Below are positions 32,040-40,629 of a stretch of 40,629 nt of DNA, in pieces (the stretch's first letter is position 1; each line of letters opens with the position of its first letter). The position numbers were made by a program, and so were the translations under genes. The notes under the pieces were generated by a model, which was not told where the DNA came from, searched no databases, and worked only from the letters and a program-made list of their open reading frames with translations. The stretch is from Henriciella sp. (GTDB taxonomy: Bacteria; Pseudomonadota; Alphaproteobacteria; Caulobacterales; Hyphomonadaceae): the NCBI GenBank assembly GCA_002733705.1, contig NVWP01000043.1, positions 1 to 40,629 of the forward strand, given 5' to 3'.

Positions 32040-33074
32040 CTAGTCGTCGAGCCCAAGCGCCGCCTCGACCTTCGCCCAGTCAACCACCTTGAAGTTCTGG
32101 TCGACTTCGGAGACGGGATTGGCATCGTCCTGCACGATCACGATGCCGCGTGGGTAGCCGGGCAGGGCGGCCGACGATACGTCGAGGCCATCGGTATGGC
32201 TGACCGCATCCACGCTGCCATCCTCGCTTTCGGTCACGGTGAAGACGCCGCGCGGGGCGTGGGGGGCGGCGCGGTCATAGACGACGAAGCGGTCGGCGGC
32301 CTGCGCGGAGGCGACGAGATAGCCCTCGGTGCCTTCTCCGGCCCACAGCGAAAGGCCTTCGACATCGGCGACGAGGCCATTGCCTGCGGCGATCGTGTCG
32401 ACAATTTCCGGCTGGCTGTCCGGCGTGCGAAGATCCAGGCGCCAGATACCGTGCTCTTCCTCACCGATGAAAGCGAGACCGGTGGCATCATCGACCACGC
32501 AGCCCTCCAGCTGCAGCTGGCCGAACTGGCCGACCTGAACGGTACGAAGAAGCTGCGGGTTGCCCGCATCCAGCGACCAGATCTGCATGGCGCCGTCCTT
32601 ATAGGTCGGCAGGATGAGCGTGGTCCCGTCGATCTCGCCCATGCACAGGCCATAAGGCTCTTCCTTGCCCGTCGGAATGTCGCCTGTATGCGAGACGGCG
32701 CCGGTCTGCGGATCGACGCTGAACATCGTGATCGTATTGAATTCGTCATTCGAGGCGGCTGCGACATTGCCGCGAATATCGACATTGTTGATCTGCCCGA
32801 CATCGAGGAACTGGAGCTCTGCGCCGGAGAGGTCGTAGACGTGCAGGCCTTCATCCTTGTTGGTGCCGAGGATGAGGCTGCGGGCGGTGTCGTCCGGGTG
32901 TACCCAGAGGGCAGGATCGTCGGCGCGGTCGCCCGTGCCGGTCATCGGATCGGTTTCGAAAGATGCAGCCACGGGCGCGGCAACAATGCCGTCATCGACC
33001 CAGGCCTCGTTCGTTTCACAGGCAGAGAGGGCAAGGACACCAGCGCCAGCGAGTAGAAGTGTGCGGAAGATCAT
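32040..33074 (-). CDS. Beta-propeller phytase (3-phytase), lipoprotein
   Basis: 344 residues. Lipoprotein signal MIFRTLLLAGAGVLALSAC (Cys19). The beta-propeller phytase family is recognised from GDRADDPALWVHPDDTARSLILGTNKDEGLHVYDLSGAEL near the start, NNVDIRGN, TGKEEPYGLCMGE, QLEGCVVDDATGLAFIGEEEHGIWR, and ADVEGLSLWAGEGTEGYLVAS. The Asp/Glu-rich loops are where family members bind calcium. It removes phosphate from phytate (inositol hexakisphosphate) outside the cytoplasm. It lies 88 bp after the TonB receptor on the same strand; beta-propeller phytases of proteobacteria are often paired with such receptors. Confidence 0.93.
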   Translation of the reverse strand: MIFRTLLLAGAGVLALSACETNEAWVDDGIVAAPVAASFETDPMTGTGDRADDPALWVHPDDTARSLILGTNKDEGLHVYDLSGAELQFLDVGQINNVDIRGNVAAASNDEFNTITMFSVDPQTGAVSHTGDIPTGKEEPYGLCMGEIDGTTLILPTYKDGAMQIWSLDAGNPQLLRTVQVGQFGQLQLEGCVVDDATGLAFIGEEEHGIWRLDLRTPDSQPEIVDTIAAGNGLVADVEGLSLWAGEGTEGYLVASAQAADRFVVYDRAAPHAPRGVFTVTESEDGSVDAVSHTDGLDVSSAALPGYPRGIVIVQDDANPVSEVDQNFKVVDWAKVEAALGLDD

Positions 33075-33162
33075 GGAAAGTCTCCTGAAATGGGTAGGAA
33101 TAAACAGGACAGGCCGGAAACGCCACGCGCCCCGGCCTGCTTTTCTGGCCCTATGCCAGCGA

Positions 33163-36009
33163 TCAATAGGTCAGGCGCGCGCCGAAGACGACCGTCGTGC
33201 CGAACTCGTCATACTGGGAAAGGCGCCGCTCACTGCCGAAATAATAGTATTCCGGCTCATCGGTCAGGTTCTTGCCTTCAAGGTAGAGCTGAAAGTGGTC
33301 GTTGACGCTGTACTTGGCTGAGGCCTCGACCAGAAGACGGTCGTCGGTGTAGCGGTCGAGGTCTTCCTCGAACAACTCATCGACATAGTCGCCGCGATAA
33401 TTGGCCGACACGCGCAGATCCCATGGGCCCTTGTCATAGCCGATGGCAAAATTCCAGATCGTTTCCGACTGTTTGAGGAAGGGCACTTCACGGCCATCCG
33501 GCAGCGTGCTGTCGCTGTCGGTCAGCGTCAGGTTTGCCGAGACGAGGAAGCCGTCCAGCATCTCGTTCAGGTCCTCAAGGCTCTGGACATAGTTGAATTC
33601 AATGCCGGAGATTTCGCTGGAGCCGACATTGATGAAGGAGTTGACCTCCTCCACGTCAGCAAGCTGGTCCAGCGTCAGATAGCTGAGGTCGACGGGTACG
33701 GAAGCGATGAAGTCGCTGAGCGGGACAAGATCGCCTGCATCGGTCTCATCGCGGGTGAAGGTCGCCGGGAAGATGCCATTGTCGATCTCCTTGTAGAAAA
33801 TGCCGACAGACAGAACGGAAAGTTCGGTCGGATAGTATTCCAGGCTGAGATCGAAATTGTCTGCTTCATACGGGTCGAGACCGGGGTTGCCGAGCTCAAG
33901 CTCATCGCGGTCATCATTGAAGGCTGTGAACGGCGCCATCTGACCGAAGGACGGCCGCACAATCGCAGCATAATAGGCGCCGCGTGCGACCAGCTTGTCG
34001 TTGAAGGCGTATTTGGCGTTCACCGATGGCAGCCAGTGCGTATAGTCATTGGAGACATCGCGGCGCTCGACATTGGCCGGGTCATCCTCCTCGGCAAAGA
34101 TATTGCCGCTGAGGTCTGTCTTGGTGTCTTCCATGCGAACGCCGGCGATCAGCGTCAGATTGCCAAGGTCGAACGTGCCCATGGCGTAAGCGGCGAGGAT
34201 CTGCTCGTCGATGGTGAAGTCTTCGGCAAGGCTGTCGAAATTGGTCGAGTCCTCGTCCAGCTCGAAGCCCTCACCAGCGCCATTGCGCAGCGCGCGGGTC
34301 AGGTCCGGGTCGGGCCAGGCCGGCATCGGATTGGCCAGCCGCCAGCCGGAGACCAGCTGCTTGTCCACGAAAGGCGACAGGTTGAAATCGTCGGCTTCAT
34401 GGAAGGTGACATTGGCATCGCGGGTCTTTTCCCTATCGCGCAGCTTCATCCCGGCCTTCCATTCAACCGGCGTGTCGCCGATCAGGCTGTCGCGGGAAAT
34501 GTCGAAGCGTGCCGAGGTTTCGGTGTCTTCGTTGACGGTGTTTTCTTCCTCAAACGCATCGAGAAAATAATTCGACGGGTCGTAGACAAGGTCGAGGAGG
34601 GGGCCGGAGAATTTCGGCTTTTTCGGATTGGAGAAGTCGATCAGGACATCCGAGTCGGAGAGGCCTGCATCGGCGGCCGCATCCTGAATATCCTCAAAGC
34701 GGAAGGTGACATCGTGATTGTCGCTGTCATCCTCCTCGGCATAGGCGTAGGAGACTTCATAGTCGAAGTTCCATTCCTGCCAGTAGGACTGCCCACCCAG
34801 CGCATAGGTCTGGATCTGGCGGATCTCGCGGCGCTGACGCACCTCGGCATCCATCTCGTTCAGCGGAACGGTCTGCGTATCGGCGGTGACGACCCCATCA
34901 TCCTCGGCATCGTCGAGATCCCGGAACTCAAACTTGTTGCGGACCTCGTCATCCTCGTAATTGTTATAGAGGGTGCGCAGATAAAGTTCGGTATTGTCGC
35001 TCACCCGCCAGTCGAAATTGGCAATGAAACCGATGCGTTCGCGGTTGAGGTCATACCAGCGCTGCTCATAGTCATCATTCAGGAAGGCGGTCCCGTCATC
35101 CAGGAACCCCCATTCGCCGGTCTCATTGTTGTGCGCCTCGATGGCGAGGTCCTGATAGTTCACGGACAGGGCAACGCCGAGCCTGTCATTGAACACGTCC
35201 GAATAAGTCAGTGTCGCCTTGGGCGAGAGGTCTTCGGAGATTTCATTATAGGCGCCCTCGATCTTGGCGCGGATAAAGCGGCCGTCGCGGTCGAAGGCGG
35301 AAATGGTCTTCAGGTCGATCACGCCGCCAAGGCTGTCGGCATCGACATCCGGCGTCAGTGATTTCTGAACGGTGATCCCGTCCAGGAGGTCCGACGGCAC
35401 GCCATCGAGAAGGACGCCGCGGCGGTCTTCAGGAGAGGGTGTGCGCACGCCATTGATGGAGGCGGCGATCAGGTCGGTGTTGATGCCGCGAATGGAAACG
35501 TAGCGGCCTTCACCCTGGTCGGTTTCAATCGACAGGCCGGGCACGCGGGCGAGCGAGTCCGCCACCGTCGTGTCCGGGAAGTTGCCGAGACCGTCTGAGT
35601 CGATGACGTTGATGATGGCATCTGCGGCGCGCTGCTGGTTGATGGCGCCAGCCTGCGCGGCCGCCGAGCCGACGACCAGCACATTGTCGAGATAGCGCAC
35701 ATCACTGCCGACGCGCATGTCGAGCTCTGTTTCGTTCTGGACGTTTACCGTCTCGCTGACAGGGGCAGCGCCGATATAGGAGACCGTGACCGTGTGCTCG
35801 CCTGCCGGGATGTTGGCAAAGCGATAGTCGCCATAACGGTCGGTCGTGGTCGAGCGGTTAAGGCCCTCAATGCGGACAATTGCGCCTGCGAGCGGCGCCT
35901 CGCCGGACGCATCGGTGACTTGGCCGCGCACGATATCGGCGGCGGCGATCTGCGCGAGACCGGCGCTGATCAGCGCGGTTGAGACAAGCTTGCTGTATCG
36001 AAATTTCAT
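33163..36009 (-). CDS. TonB-dependent receptor with N-terminal carboxypeptidase-regulatory-like domain
   Basis: 948 residues. Signal peptide (ends about residue 24), then a carboxypeptidase-D-regulatory-like domain (VRGQVTDASGEAPLAGAIVRIEG...YGDYRFANIPAGEHTVTVSYIG), a plug domain (INVIDSDGLGNFPDTTVADSLARVPGLSIETDQGEGRYVSIRGINTDLIAASINGV), and a 22-strand-type outer-membrane barrel ending in aromatic Y (TVVFGARLTY). It takes up a ligand across the outer membrane using TonB energy. Its pairing with a phytase suggests phytate or a phosphate-containing product as ligand; this is inference. A Pho-box-like repeat lies 80-108 bp upstream of the start. Confidence 0.95.
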   Translation of the reverse strand: MKFRYSKLVSTALISAGLAQIAAADIVRGQVTDASGEAPLAGAIVRIEGLNRSTTTDRYGDYRFANIPAGEHTVTVSYIGAAPVSETVNVQNETELDMRVGSDVRYLDNVLVVGSAAAQAGAINQQRAADAIINVIDSDGLGNFPDTTVADSLARVPGLSIETDQGEGRYVSIRGINTDLIAASINGVRTPSPEDRRGVLLDGVPSDLLDGITVQKSLTPDVDADSLGGVIDLKTISAFDRDGRFIRAKIEGAYNEISEDLSPKATLTYSDVFNDRLGVALSVNYQDLAIEAHNNETGEWGFLDDGTAFLNDDYEQRWYDLNRERIGFIANFDWRVSDNTELYLRTLYNNYEDDEVRNKFEFRDLDDAEDDGVVTADTQTVPLNEMDAEVRQRREIRQIQTYALGGQSYWQEWNFDYEVSYAYAEEDDSDNHDVTFRFEDIQDAAADAGLSDSDVLIDFSNPKKPKFSGPLLDLVYDPSNYFLDAFEEENTVNEDTETSARFDISRDSLIGDTPVEWKAGMKLRDREKTRDANVTFHEADDFNLSPFVDKQLVSGWRLANPMPAWPDPDLTRALRNGAGEGFELDEDSTNFDSLAEDFTIDEQILAAYAMGTFDLGNLTLIAGVRMEDTKTDLSGNIFAEEDDPANVERRDVSNDYTHWLPSVNAKYAFNDKLVARGAYYAAIVRPSFGQMAPFTAFNDDRDELELGNPGLDPYEADNFDLSLEYYPTELSVLSVGIFYKEIDNGIFPATFTRDETDAGDLVPLSDFIASVPVDLSYLTLDQLADVEEVNSFINVGSSEISGIEFNYVQSLEDLNEMLDGFLVSANLTLTDSDSTLPDGREVPFLKQSETIWNFAIGYDKGPWDLRVSANYRGDYVDELFEEDLDRYTDDRLLVEASAKYSVNDHFQLYLEGKNLTDEPEYYYFGSERRLSQYDEFGTTVVFGARLTY

Positions 36010-36088
36010 GGAACTACACCCCTCTTGAATACGGAGAGGCCGCTACCAGTCTTCAGCGTCAGTTCTGCGAAGCTTTTACGTCAGACAG

Positions 36089-36117
36089 GTAACAGGTCCG
36101 CAACATTTCCGTGACAG
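36089..36117 (-). promoter_or_regulatory. Pho-box-like tandem repeat before the TonB receptor-phytase pair
   Basis: On the minus strand CTGTCAC (36117-36111), ATGTTGC (36106-36100) and CTGTTAC (36095-36089) recur every 11 bp; a weaker fourth unit, CTGACGT, follows at 36084-36078. PhoB binds direct repeats of CTGTCAT-like units with 11-bp spacing. This fits a phosphate-starvation promoter for phytate use. Confidence 0.6.
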
Positions 36118-36175
36118 GGCGTGCCTGCAACACGCAGCCGGCCGAGGTGGGGAAGTGGCGGCGCAAAACCGGCGT

Positions 36176-37684
36176 CTATTTGCGCTTCATGCTGCCAAGG
36201 ATGCCGCGCATTACATAGCGGGCGACATCGCGCGCCACCTGCCGGACGGCCGTCTTGACGGCCGCTTCGCTGACGGTCTGGCGGCGGGATGACGGTCTGC
36301 GCCGGGCTTTCTTTTTCTCAAGCTCATGCCGGGCACTTTCCTCCTGCCGGGCAAGGCGCTCTGCCTCCCGCGCGGCAGCTTCCTCCTTGGCGAGGAGGCG
36401 CTCATAGGCCGACTCCCGGTCGACCGGCTCATCATAGCGATGTGCGACCGGGCTGGCTTTCATCATCGCGGTTCGTTCACCGGCGGTGATGGGGCCCAGC
36501 TGTGAGGAAGGTGGACGAATGAGAGTGCGCTGGACCATGGAGGGCGCGGATTTCTCATCCAGCGTAGAGACGAGCGCCTCGCCGGTGCCAAGCTCTGTGA
36601 TTACCTGTTCAGTGTCGAAGGCCGGGTTCGGCCGGAAGCTCTCGGCGGCGGCATGGACCGACTTTCTTTCACTCGGCGTGTAGGCGCGCAAGGCATGCTG
36701 GATACGGTTGCCCAGCTGGGCCAGCACGCTGTCTGGTATGTCGCGCGGGTTCTGCGTGACGAAATAGATGCCGACCCCCTTGGACCGGATCAGACGGACA
36801 ACCTGTTCGATCTTTTCGATAAGCGCCTTGGGCGCGTCCTTGAAGAGGAGGTGAGCCTCATCGAAAAAGAAGACGAGCTTCGGTTTGTCCGGATCGCCGA
36901 TCTCGGGCAGCTGTTCGAACAGCTCTGACAGAAGCCAGAGCAGGAAGGTCGAATAGAGCTTCGGCGAGTTGATGAGCTCTGTGGCGTCCAGCACGTTGAC
37001 GATCCCGCGCCCGTCCGCAGCGGTGCGGATGAGATCGAACAGATCGAGCGCCGGTTCGCCGAAGAAGCGCTCGGCGCCCTCACGTTCGAGCCGCAGGAGG
37101 TCGCGCTGGATAGCGCCGAGCGAGGCGGGCGCGATATTGCCATAGCGCAGCGAAACATCGTCGCGCACCTCCTTCTCACCAAGATGGATGAGGAGTTTCT
37201 GGAGGTCCTTGAAGTCCAGAAGAAGCAGGTTCTCATCGTCGGCATATTCAAAGGCGACGGTCAGGACACCTTCCTGCGTCTCATTGAGGTCCAGAAGCCG
37301 GGCCAGGAGGGTCGGCCCCATTTCGGCGACGGTGGCGCGGACGGCATGGCCCTGGTCGGCGAAGACGTCCCAGAAGACCGCAGGCACGTCGTGGTAGGTA
37401 TATGTATCAAAGCCGATCTTCCGGACGCGCGACATGAACGCCTCATGCAGTTTGAAGGTCTCGCTGCCCGCCTTGGCTATGCCGGAAAGGTCGCCCTTCA
37501 CATCGGCGCAGAAGACCGGCACGCCCGCATTTGAGAACCCTTCGGCCATGATCTGCAGGGTGACGGTTTTGCCGGTCCCGGTCGCGCCTGCGATGATGCC
37601 GTGGCGATTGGCCTGCTTCAGCAGAAGGCTCTGGGGCTCGTTCTGCTCGGCCCCGCCGCCGCCGAGATATATCCGGTCATTCAT
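36176..37684 (-). CDS. HerA-like ATPase, YjgR/DUF853 family
   Basis: 502 residues. It begins [42 protein letters not shown], with Walker A GATGTGKT at about residues 33-40, then [22 protein letters not shown], and Walker [14 protein letters not shown] with [34 protein letters not shown]. This is the HerA/FtsK-type ATPase family DUF853 (YjgR). The C-terminal 80 residues are a charged coiled coil followed by a basic tail ([14 protein letters not shown]). It acts presumably on DNA or a protein complex; its role is not established. Confidence 0.9.
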   Translation of the reverse strand: MNDRIYLGGGGAEQNEPQSLLLKQANRHGIIAGATGTGKTVTLQIMAEGFSNAGVPVFCADVKGDLSGIAKAGSETFKLHEAFMSRVRKIGFDTYTYHDVPAVFWDVFADQGHAVRATVAEMGPTLLARLLDLNETQEGVLTVAFEYADDENLLLLDFKDLQKLLIHLGEKEVRDDVSLRYGNIAPASLGAIQRDLLRLEREGAERFFGEPALDLFDLIRTAADGRGIVNVLDATELINSPKLYSTFLLWLLSELFEQLPEIGDPDKPKLVFFFDEAHLLFKDAPKALIEKIEQVVRLIRSKGVGIYFVTQNPRDIPDSVLAQLGNRIQHALRAYTPSERKSVHAAAESFRPNPAFDTEQVITELGTGEALVSTLDEKSAPSMVQRTLIRPPSSQLGPITAGERTAMMKASPVAHRYDEPVDRESAYERLLAKEEAAAREAERLARQEESARHELEKKKARRRPSSRRQTVSEAAVKTAVRQVARDVARYVMRGILGSMKRK

Positions 37685-37856
37685 TACGCTGGTTTCCCCT
37701 CAACGGTCGGCGGGAAGCTAGACCCAATCGCAAGCGGGGAAAAGTGTTGACAGGCCCGACTGCTTTCGGGCGTCTTTCAGGCAGGCTGAATTGTATTTCC
37801 ACGTCGCAGGAGCCAATCTTCCAGCCGTGCATTGCAAGCGGTGAAAGGAGGCCCTC

Positions 37857-38141
37857 ATGAGCAAACAGTCCCGCAAGTGGATGAATTTCGAGACCCATAA
37901 ACACGGTGAGGTCTATGGTCAGTACCAGAAAGTCTATGATGGCGTGGACGCGCTTGCCGCGATTGCTTTCATTGTCGGCTCTGCACTTTTCTTCAGCGAG
38001 GAGACGCAGACGACCGCGACCTGGCTGTTTTTGATCGGCTCTATTTTCTTCGCGGTGCGCCCGTGCATACATCTGGCGCGCGACTTTCACATGTCGCGTC
38101 TGTCGAAGCAGGGTGAAGCTGGAGGCCAGGCCCAAAAATGA
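37857..38141 (+). CDS. YrhK-domain membrane protein
   Basis: 94 residues. The YrhK domain is seen as EVYGQYQKVYDGVDALAAIAFIVGSALFFSEETQTTATWLFLIGSIFFAVRPCIHLARD: two transmembrane helices joined by a short loop. Function unknown. GAAAGGAGG lies 6 nt before the ATG. Its end overlaps the AI-2E-family gene by 4 bp (ATGA), so the two are co-translated. The upstream gap 37685-37856 has a short hairpin (GCCCGA...TCGGGC at 37755-37772) preceded by TTGACA. Confidence 0.85.
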   Translation: MSKQSRKWMNFETHKHGEVYGQYQKVYDGVDALAAIAFIVGSALFFSEETQTTATWLFLIGSIFFAVRPCIHLARDFHMSRLSKQGEAGGQAQK

Positions 38142-39259
38142 ACATGCGATCCGGTATTGTCGGGATCTGGATCATCGCCACCGGCGTGATCATTGCGCTT
38201 CTCTATCTCGGCCGTGCGATTCTCGCGCCCTTCGCGCTGGCTGTGTTCCTGTTCCTCGTCATGGAGGGGTTTGCGCGCGTGATCGATGCGCGGCTATCCT
38301 TCATGTCGCAAGCGGCGAGCCGGGCAGTCTCCATTCTGGGCACTCTGGTCGGGTTTGGCATATTCATCGGCCTTCTTGCCCAGGGGGTCAGCCAGTTCAG
38401 CGACCAGGCCGGCGACTATGAGGAAAAGATCAACGGCCTCATCAGCGACGCCTATGGTATCGTCAATATGGGCTCGGCGCCGACATTGACCGAGATCATC
38501 TTCGACGAGCGCGGCCAGCGTTTCTTCGCGACGATTGCAGGCGCGCTGGGAGATCTGTCCGGAGACCTTGTTGTCATCCTGATCTATGTCGCGTTCCTGT
38601 TTCTGGCGCAAAGCGCCTGGTCGCCCAAGCTCGACCGGATTTTCAGGGACAAGGAACGGCGAGACCAGGTCAGCGAGATCGGCCACGCCGCGCGGCGGGG
38701 GATCGAGACCTATCTGTGGACCCAGACCGTCATCTCAGTGATGATTACGGTGCTGACCTATATCACGCTGGTCGCCCTTGGCGTCGACAATGCGATCTTC
38801 CTGTCGGGCCTCATATTCGTGCTCAATTATATACCCACGATCGGCTCTATCGTGGCCGCCTTTGTGCCGTTCCTGTTTGCGCTGGTGCAGCCTGACGTGC
38901 CCGGCTGGGTGCCGGGCGGCGCACAGGACAGCTATTTCTTCTCGGTCATCGTGTTCGCCGCCGTGAGCTTCTGGCAGTTCATGATCGGCAATTTCGTCCA
39001 GCCAAGGATCATGGGCGACTCGCTCAATATCTCTGCCCTGGTGGTTCTTCTCTCTCTGGCGATATGGGGCGCGATCTGGGGAATCCCGGGAATGTTCCTG
39101 TCTGCGCCACTTACAGTTCTACTGATGATTTTGTGCGCCCAGTCAGCAACCACACGATGGATTGCAGTGTTATTGTCAGCAGATGGCGACCCCGGAGGGG
39201 CCCTTACGGGGCAGCCGGAAACGACGAAAAGGCAAACTGCAGAGAGCACTGCGAACTGA
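38138..39259 (+). CDS. AI-2E family transporter (PerM/TqsA-like)
   Basis: 373 residues, with about eight transmembrane helices. The family's halves are clear: ALLYLGRAILAPFALAVFLFLVMEG-like start, the central extramembrane part (about 100-190), then RRGIETYLWTQTVISVMITVLTYITLVALGVDNAIFLSGLIFVLNYIPTIGSIVAAFVPFLFALV, FVQPRIMGDSLNISALVVLLSLAIWGAIWGIPGMFLSAPLTVLL. The conserved NYIPTIGS and GMFLSAPLT match. Members have been linked to AI-2 export or Na+/H+ antiport; the substrate here is unknown. The tail is hydrophilic and probably disordered. Confidence 0.92.
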   Translation: MNMRSGIVGIWIIATGVIIALLYLGRAILAPFALAVFLFLVMEGFARVIDARLSFMSQAASRAVSILGTLVGFGIFIGLLAQGVSQFSDQAGDYEEKINGLISDAYGIVNMGSAPTLTEIIFDERGQRFFATIAGALGDLSGDLVVILIYVAFLFLAQSAWSPKLDRIFRDKERRDQVSEIGHAARRGIETYLWTQTVISVMITVLTYITLVALGVDNAIFLSGLIFVLNYIPTIGSIVAAFVPFLFALVQPDVPGWVPGGAQDSYFFSVIVFAAVSFWQFMIGNFVQPRIMGDSLNISALVVLLSLAIWGAIWGIPGMFLSAPLTVLLMILCAQSATTRWIAVLLSADGDPGGALTGQPETTKRQTAESTAN

Positions 39260-39376
39260 CCTTGGCACGCGTGGCACTGCGCCACATATACAGGGTCAGA
39301 ATGCGTGTGTTCTAGCTTTCAAACACAATCAGGCCTCCGCGTGCGTCCCCCCACCCAGCCTGCGGAGTGGCCTGTA

Positions 39377-39419
39377 GGGCCCGCTGGACACGTCCCCGTC
39401 CGGCGGGCCCGTTTATTTC
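39377..39419 (+). terminator. Terminator after the AI-2E-family gene
   Basis: 13-bp stem GGGCCCGCTGGAC/GTCCGGCGGGCCC (one wobble) followed by GTTTATTTC. A second, weaker hairpin (39332-39373, GGCCTCCGC with GCGGAGTGGCC) lies just before it. The 183-bp gap 39260-39442 holds nothing else that I can assign. Confidence 0.65.
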
Positions 39420-39442
39420 TGCCCCTTGTATTTCAAGGCATT

Positions 39443-40629
39443 TTATTCCGTTCTTGCAGATCCGGCCATGAAGCTGCGCACCGCGTCGGCAGCCAGTGTG
39501 AACTGGGCAAAGCTCGCATTCGCCGATGACAGGGTGTGGAGCTGCTGGACAAGCGCCTTGCGCTCACTGTCACGCTCCCGCAGCCACTGATCGACATCGC
39601 CTGCATTGAGCGCTTCAGCGGTGGCCTGAGCCTGATGGCGGCGCAGATCCTCAATGAGACGGCGGGTGGCCAGCCGTTCCCAGTAATTGGCATTGTCGAG
39701 GCCGTTGAGCGCGTCATGGCGCAGACGGTCGAGACGCAGCGTGTCGCCCAGTTTCATATAGGCGCTGAGGGCGGCCGCCGGTGAGGTTCCGGCGCCTTCA
39801 ATGAGCATCTGAAGTTCCACCCCGACAGGGCGCAGCGGCATGGACGCTGCCCGCATGGCCAGCGGCTTTTCGATGCCGGCATTGGCAAGCGCCGTGACCC
39901 GCTTGCGGAATTGCTGCGCCTCAAACCCTTCCAGCGAGCTTTCAAGATCGTGGTCGATCTTGCCGAAGATGGACGCGTAGCGGTCGATCGCCTGTCCGAC
40001 GGGCATGTCGGGCGCGTTACGGATAAGGGCCGCAGCCGTGTCTGCCACGGCATCGGCAGCGATCTGCAGCAGCTCTGTCTGAACGCGGGCGTGCACCTTG
40101 TTGTCGAGCCCGTGAACGTCGAAGCGATAGGCTGGAAGCTCCAGCAGCGATGCGGCCGTCTCAAAGGCACGGCAGATCATGGCATTTGTGGCGCCGGTCC
40201 GTTCCCGAAGCCGCAGCAGCATCAGCGGTCCGCCGGCATCGATCAGGCGGTTGGCGAGGACGGTGGCGATAATCTCGCGGCGAAGACGGTGGGCCTCCAT
40301 CGCCTCGTCGAAACCGTGCAGATCGTCGGGGAAATAGGACTGAAGTGTCTGCCAGAAATAGGCATCGTCCGGCACGTCGGATGAAACGATGTCATCGAAG
40401 AGGGTGATCTTCGACCACGCCATGAGAACGGCGAGTTCGGGCCGGGTGAGCCAGGCCTTGTTCTGGGCGCGCTCGGTCATCTCAGAGGTTTCCGGCAGGC
40501 CCTCGACCTTACGGTCCAGAACACCGCGGCCCTCCAGATAGCACATGAGCCGTTCATTGGCCTGATGGTCACGGGCCGCCGTCGCCTCAGCCAGGCTGAG
40601 CGCGCCGGTCTGGGAGTAATTGTGGGCAA
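39443..40629 (-). CDS. gdhB: NAD-specific glutamate dehydrogenase (large GDH), C-terminal part
   Basis: The window ends inside the gene; 394 C-terminal residues are visible (frame continues to the right edge as ...NYSQTGALSLAEATAARDHQANERL). It matches the end of the roughly 1600-residue NAD-glutamate dehydrogenases of alphaproteobacteria and Pseudomonas: LTRPELAVLMAWSKITLFDDIVSSDVPDD, YFPDDLHGFDEAMEAHRLRREIIATVLANRLIDAGGP, GLDNKVHARVQTELLQ. The enzyme converts glutamate to 2-oxoglutarate and ammonium with NAD. The catalytic domain is outside the window. The gene symbol is tentative. Confidence 0.9.
   Translation of the reverse strand, partial: AHNYSQTGALSLAEATAARDHQANERLMCYLEGRGVLDRKVEGLPETSEMTERAQNKAWLTRPELAVLMAWSKITLFDDIVSSDVPDDAYFWQTLQSYFPDDLHGFDEAMEAHRLRREIIATVLANRLIDAGGPLMLLRLRERTGATNAMICRAFETAASLLELPAYRFDVHGLDNKVHARVQTELLQIAADAVADTAAALIRNAPDMPVGQAIDRYASIFGKIDHDLESSLEGFEAQQFRKRVTALANAGIEKPLAMRAASMPLRPVGVELQMLIEGAGTSPAAALSAYMKLGDTLRLDRLRHDALNGLDNANYWERLATRRLIEDLRRHQAQATAEALNAGDVDQWLRERDSERKALVQQLHTLSSANASFAQFTLAADAVRSFMAGSARTE

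Noticed and set aside
33105-33145. A terminator between the TonB receptor and the phytase
   Set aside because: An AGGCCGG/CCGGCCT stem exists, but the T-run is poor; the genes are treated as one unit with possible attenuation between them.
34036-35361. A 441-codon open frame on the plus strand inside the TonB receptor gene
   Set aside because: The receptor on the other strand is clearly recognisable; the opposite frame has no domain and is a by-product of codon bias.
39290-39420. A structured noncoding RNA between the AI-2E-family gene and glutamate dehydrogenase
   Set aside because: Two stacked hairpins are present, but no conserved RNA motif was recognised; the last hairpin with its T-rich tail is adequately explained as a terminator.

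Overview
The window is GC-rich chromosomal DNA from an alphaproteobacterium, most likely of the Caulobacterales/Hyphomonadaceae/Maricaulales neighbourhood. That is an inference from gene content: the order lppC-rsmI-yraN ... gshB-comM, a CC0125/CC1285-type lipoprotein, a very large NAD-dependent glutamate dehydrogenase, and a TonB receptor paired with a beta-propeller phytase. No rRNA, tRNA or CRISPR array was seen. Nearly all of the DNA is coding, and no gap exceeds 300 bases.

Layout. 1-5.6 kb: end of a zinc alcohol dehydrogenase, enoyl-CoA hydratase, exported gamma-glutamyltransferase, GNAT acetyltransferase, SLC13-type transporter. 5.6-10.8 kb: mutS and, divergently, the malic enzyme maeB. 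10.8-14.1 kb: an AmpG-like permease translationally coupled to a soluble hybrid histidine kinase. 14.1-20.1 kb: comM (yifB) split in two by a 4.39-kb mobile element. 20.1-26.6 kb: lipoprotein, gshB, a fasciclin protein, a META lipoprotein, a BON lipoprotein, yraN, rsmI and an LppC/LpoA-like activator. 26.6-30.7 kb: YkvA protein, SDR dehydrogenase, lipoprotein, peroxiredoxin-like protein, aldehyde dehydrogenase. 30.8-36.0 kb: DUF2891 protein, then a TonB receptor-phytase pair preceded by a Pho-box-like repeat. 36.2-40.6 kb: HerA-like ATPase (DUF853), YrhK protein, AI-2E-family permease, and the end of NAD-glutamate dehydrogenase.

The most interesting region is the element at 14748-19138. It has 34-bp terminal inverted repeats (33/34 identical) and an 8-bp target duplication (GGAAATTC), and it encodes an intact IS1595/ISXO2-like transposase. 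Its cargo is a Panacea (SocA/DUF4065) antitoxin with a small RelE-like candidate toxin, a DUF6471-like protein, two winged-helix-like proteins, a 64-residue HTH-like protein and a 36-residue membrane peptide. A 16-bp palindrome, TCACC-N6-GGTGA, occurs five times and only here: once inside each terminal repeat, once before the DUF6471 gene, once over the transposase promoter/leader and once at the start of the right-hand cargo gene. This suggests one DNA-binding protein, perhaps the DUF6471 product or the transposase itself, ties cargo expression to the element ends. Removing the element plus one target copy restores an uninterrupted comM reading frame of about 515 codons.

Two host regulatory sites also stand out: 11-bp-phased CTGTCAC-like repeats before the TonB receptor-phytase pair, and a TGATCC-N16-CGTAG motif before the fasciclin gene that resembles RpoE/ChrR-type ECF promoters.
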